Source: a bacterium (GTDB taxonomy: Bacteria; Bacillota_I; Bacilli_A; RFN20; CAG-826). Taken from it: DNA of 7,529 nt. Under the pieces are notes generated by a model. That model was not told the origin of the DNA. It searched no databases and worked only from the letters and a program-made list of their open reading frames with translations. Location: NCBI GenBank assembly GCA_019421105.1, contig JAHZFY010000034.1, positions 1 through 7,529 of the forward strand. Reading direction: 5' to 3'. This document shows, one piece after another, positions 6,524 through 7,529 of the stretch; the stretch's first letter is position 1; each line of letters opens with the position of its first letter. Made by a program: the position numbers and the translations under genes.

Positions 6524-7285
6524 CTAAATATTTTTCTTTAAAATGATATTTAATCCATCAAATAACAAATTTTCATCAAAGATGAAACCATTTTTGATTA
6601 AATAGTCTTTGATAGGATAAGCATTTCCACCAGTAAAAACTTTTTTAAGTGGCATTTTTAATTCTTTTTCAATTTGATAACACATTCCTTTAATCATCTC
6701 AGCATGACCGATTACTATTCCACTTTTTAAAGAGTCTTGAGTGTTTTTGCCAATGATATTTTTTGGATAAGCCAATTCGATATCTGGTAATTGAGATGCT
6801 TTTGATGTTAAAGTTGACGCGCTCATAAGAATGCCTGGAGCAATGCTACAACCAATGAATTGTTTATTTTTATCGATGACCAAAATCTTTGTCGCGGTTC
6901 CTAAATCGACCAAGATCATCGGCGATTCATATTTATTGATGCCACCTACCCCATCACAAACTAAATCTGAACCTAACTCTATTGGGTTATCAATTTTAAT
7001 TTGCATGCCGGTTTTAAAACCTAAAGCAAGTATTTTTGGCTCGATTTTAAACAATTTAAACAATGCGTTTTTAATTCGTATGTTCAATCTTGGAACAACA
7101 CTAGAAATCAAAATATTTTTAATGTCGTCCAATCTTAAATCTTTAGTTAAATTTTTAAAAGATAAATAGTATTCATCTTCTAATTTATCTAGTTCTGTTG
7201 AAATAAAAAACTTAGAAACTAGATGATCATTTTCATATAGTGCCAATCCAATCGTGGTATTGCCTATGTCTATTAATAAATTCAT
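6524..7285 (-). CDS. coaX: Type III pantothenate kinase
   Basis: CoaX phosphorylates pantothenate with ATP in the first committed step of CoA synthesis. It belongs to the ASKHA fold and works as a dimer. The 253 residues show DIGNTT (6-11, phosphate loop), ISSVVPRLN (60-68), LGSDL (104-108) with the catalytic Asp107, VDLGTAT (126-132), the GCSIAPGILMS turn (145-155), a GKNTQDSLKSG stretch (179-189) and FTGGNA (217-222). The usual GxDR motif reads GSDL here, so the arginine after the catalytic aspartate is replaced by leucine. The rest of the site looks intact. AGGAG at 7291-7295, 5 nt from the ATG, supports the start. It lies 42 nt after leuS and directly before a probable pantothenate transporter subunit, a natural uptake-and-trap pair. 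No type I or II kinase is visible. Confidence 0.95.
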   Translation of the reverse strand: MNLLIDIGNTTIGLALYENDHLVSKFFISTELDKLEDEYYLSFKNLTKDLRLDDIKNILISSVVPRLNIRIKNALFKLFKIEPKILALGFKTGMQIKIDNPIELGSDLVCDGVGGINKYESPMILVDLGTATKILVIDKNKQFIGCSIAPGILMSASTLTSKASQLPDIELAYPKNIIGKNTQDSLKSGIVIGHAEMIKGMCYQIEKELKMPLKKVFTGGNAYPIKDYLIKNGFIFDENLLFDGLNIILKKNI

Positions 7286-7327
7286 AATATCTCCTGCTAC
7301 AATCTATAAAAGTATCGTGCATATCTT
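7286..7327 (-). other. leuS-coaX intergenic gap, no clear signal beyond the coaX ribosome site
   Basis: This is the longest gap in the window (42 nt). It holds the coaX Shine-Dalgarno site (7291-7295). A weak inverted repeat, TAAAAG with CTTTTA (7325-7330 and 7307-7312), has a 12-nt loop and overlaps the leuS stop. The stem is A/T-rich and has no following U-run, so it is not a convincing terminator. A TATAGA hexamer has no matching -35 box. Read-through from leuS into coaX seems likely. Confidence 0.4.
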
Positions 7328-7529
7328 TTAAATCGCTACGATGTTAACGATTTTGTTTTTAATGACAATTATCTTTTTAATTGTCTTACCTTGAATGTGT
7401 CTTTGAACATTTTCGTTATTGATAGCAAATTCTTGCATTTGTTGTTCGCTTGACCCAGTTGGTATTTTAATAGAAGCTCTTAATTTGCCATTGACTTGAA
7501 CAGCGATTTCAATTTCATCTTTTACTAAA
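7328..7529 (-). CDS. leuS: Leucyl-tRNA synthetase, C-terminal end (partial, 5' part outside window)
   Basis: The last 67 codons are visible. They read LVKDEIEIAVQVNGKLRASI, then a segment containing NENVQRHIQGKTIKKIIVI, and end NKIVNIVAI before TAA at 7328-7330. This is the C-terminal domain of bacterial LeuS, where the pattern VQVNGKxR...VxxxxxGKxxKKxIVVxxKxVNIV is highly conserved and contacts the tRNA-Leu elbow. LeuS charges tRNA-Leu in the cytoplasm. The catalytic and editing domains lie beyond position 7529. It is the furthest upstream gene seen, so any promoter or T-box leader for the group is probably outside the window. Confidence 0.95.
   Translation of the reverse strand, partial: LVKDEIEIAVQVNGKLRASIKIPTGSSEQQMQEFAINNENVQRHIQGKTIKKIIVIKNKIVNIVAI

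Noticed and set aside
6831..7169. Plus-strand open frame of 112 codons inside coaX
   Set aside because: It is antisense to strongly conserved CoaX motifs, which explain the open frame, and has no recognisable domain.
7307..7330. Inverted repeat TAAAAG/CTTTTA after the leuS stop as a possible terminator
   Set aside because: It has only six A/T-rich pairs with a 12-nt loop and no following U-run.
1..7529. Mycoplasma-type genetic code (TGA as Trp)
   Set aside because: All gene frames stay open under the standard code, the conserved tryptophans I checked are TGG, and ytpR ends at TGA in a typical ATGA overlap.
1..7529. CRISPR array, insertion sequence, prophage or tRNA/rRNA gene
   Set aside because: No regularly spaced repeats, transposase or integrase motifs, terminal inverted repeats or tRNA-like cloverleaf were seen, and almost every base lies in a recognised gene.

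Overview
The window is a fully packed, AT-rich block (roughly 30-33% GC by eye) in which every recognisable gene lies on the minus strand, so transcription runs from high to low coordinates. Strong AGGAG-type Shine-Dalgarno sites, TGG for all tryptophans I checked, TGA used as a stop, and the gene families present point to a low-GC Bacillota. A reduced Erysipelotrichia/RF39-like or related Bacilli lineage with the standard code fits best, and a code-4 mycoplasma does not. This placement is an inference from protein similarity recalled from memory.

Layout in transcription order: the 3' end of leuS (7528-7328); coaX, type III pantothenate kinase (7285-6524); an ECF-transporter S component, probably for pantothenate (6513-5890); a PepV-type M20 dipeptidase (5909-4542); trmB, tRNA m7G46 methyltransferase (4552-3935); an M42 metallo-aminopeptidase (3930-2881); a YtpR-like protein with DUF4479 and a divergent tRNA-binding domain (2879-2310); pncB, nicotinate phosphoribosyltransferase (2313-1210); and tyrS, tyrosyl-tRNA synthetase (1189 downward). 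Gaps are between 1 and 42 nt, three gene pairs overlap (20, 11 and 4 nt), and no convincing terminator is visible. The whole window may therefore be one operon, or part of one. No stretch over 300 nt lacks a gene.

The genes share a scavenging and translation theme. Pantothenate uptake plus its kinase feed CoA synthesis, PncB salvages nicotinate for NAD, two peptidases release amino acids from imported or recycled peptides, and LeuS, TyrS, TrmB and YtpR concern tRNA. The stretch pepV-trmB-M42-ytpR looks like a shortened version of a neighbourhood I remember from Bacillus and Streptococcus.

The most notable anomaly is in tyrS. The catalytic part ends at a stop at 302-304, while the C-terminal S4 domain continues in another frame from about 318 down to the window edge. 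About 15 conserved linker residues are missing at the join. The junction 12-mer reads sensibly in both frames, as expected for a deletion (or an assembly collapse) between two short direct repeats. I see no mobile element, CRISPR array, RNA gene or clearly new multi-gene system.
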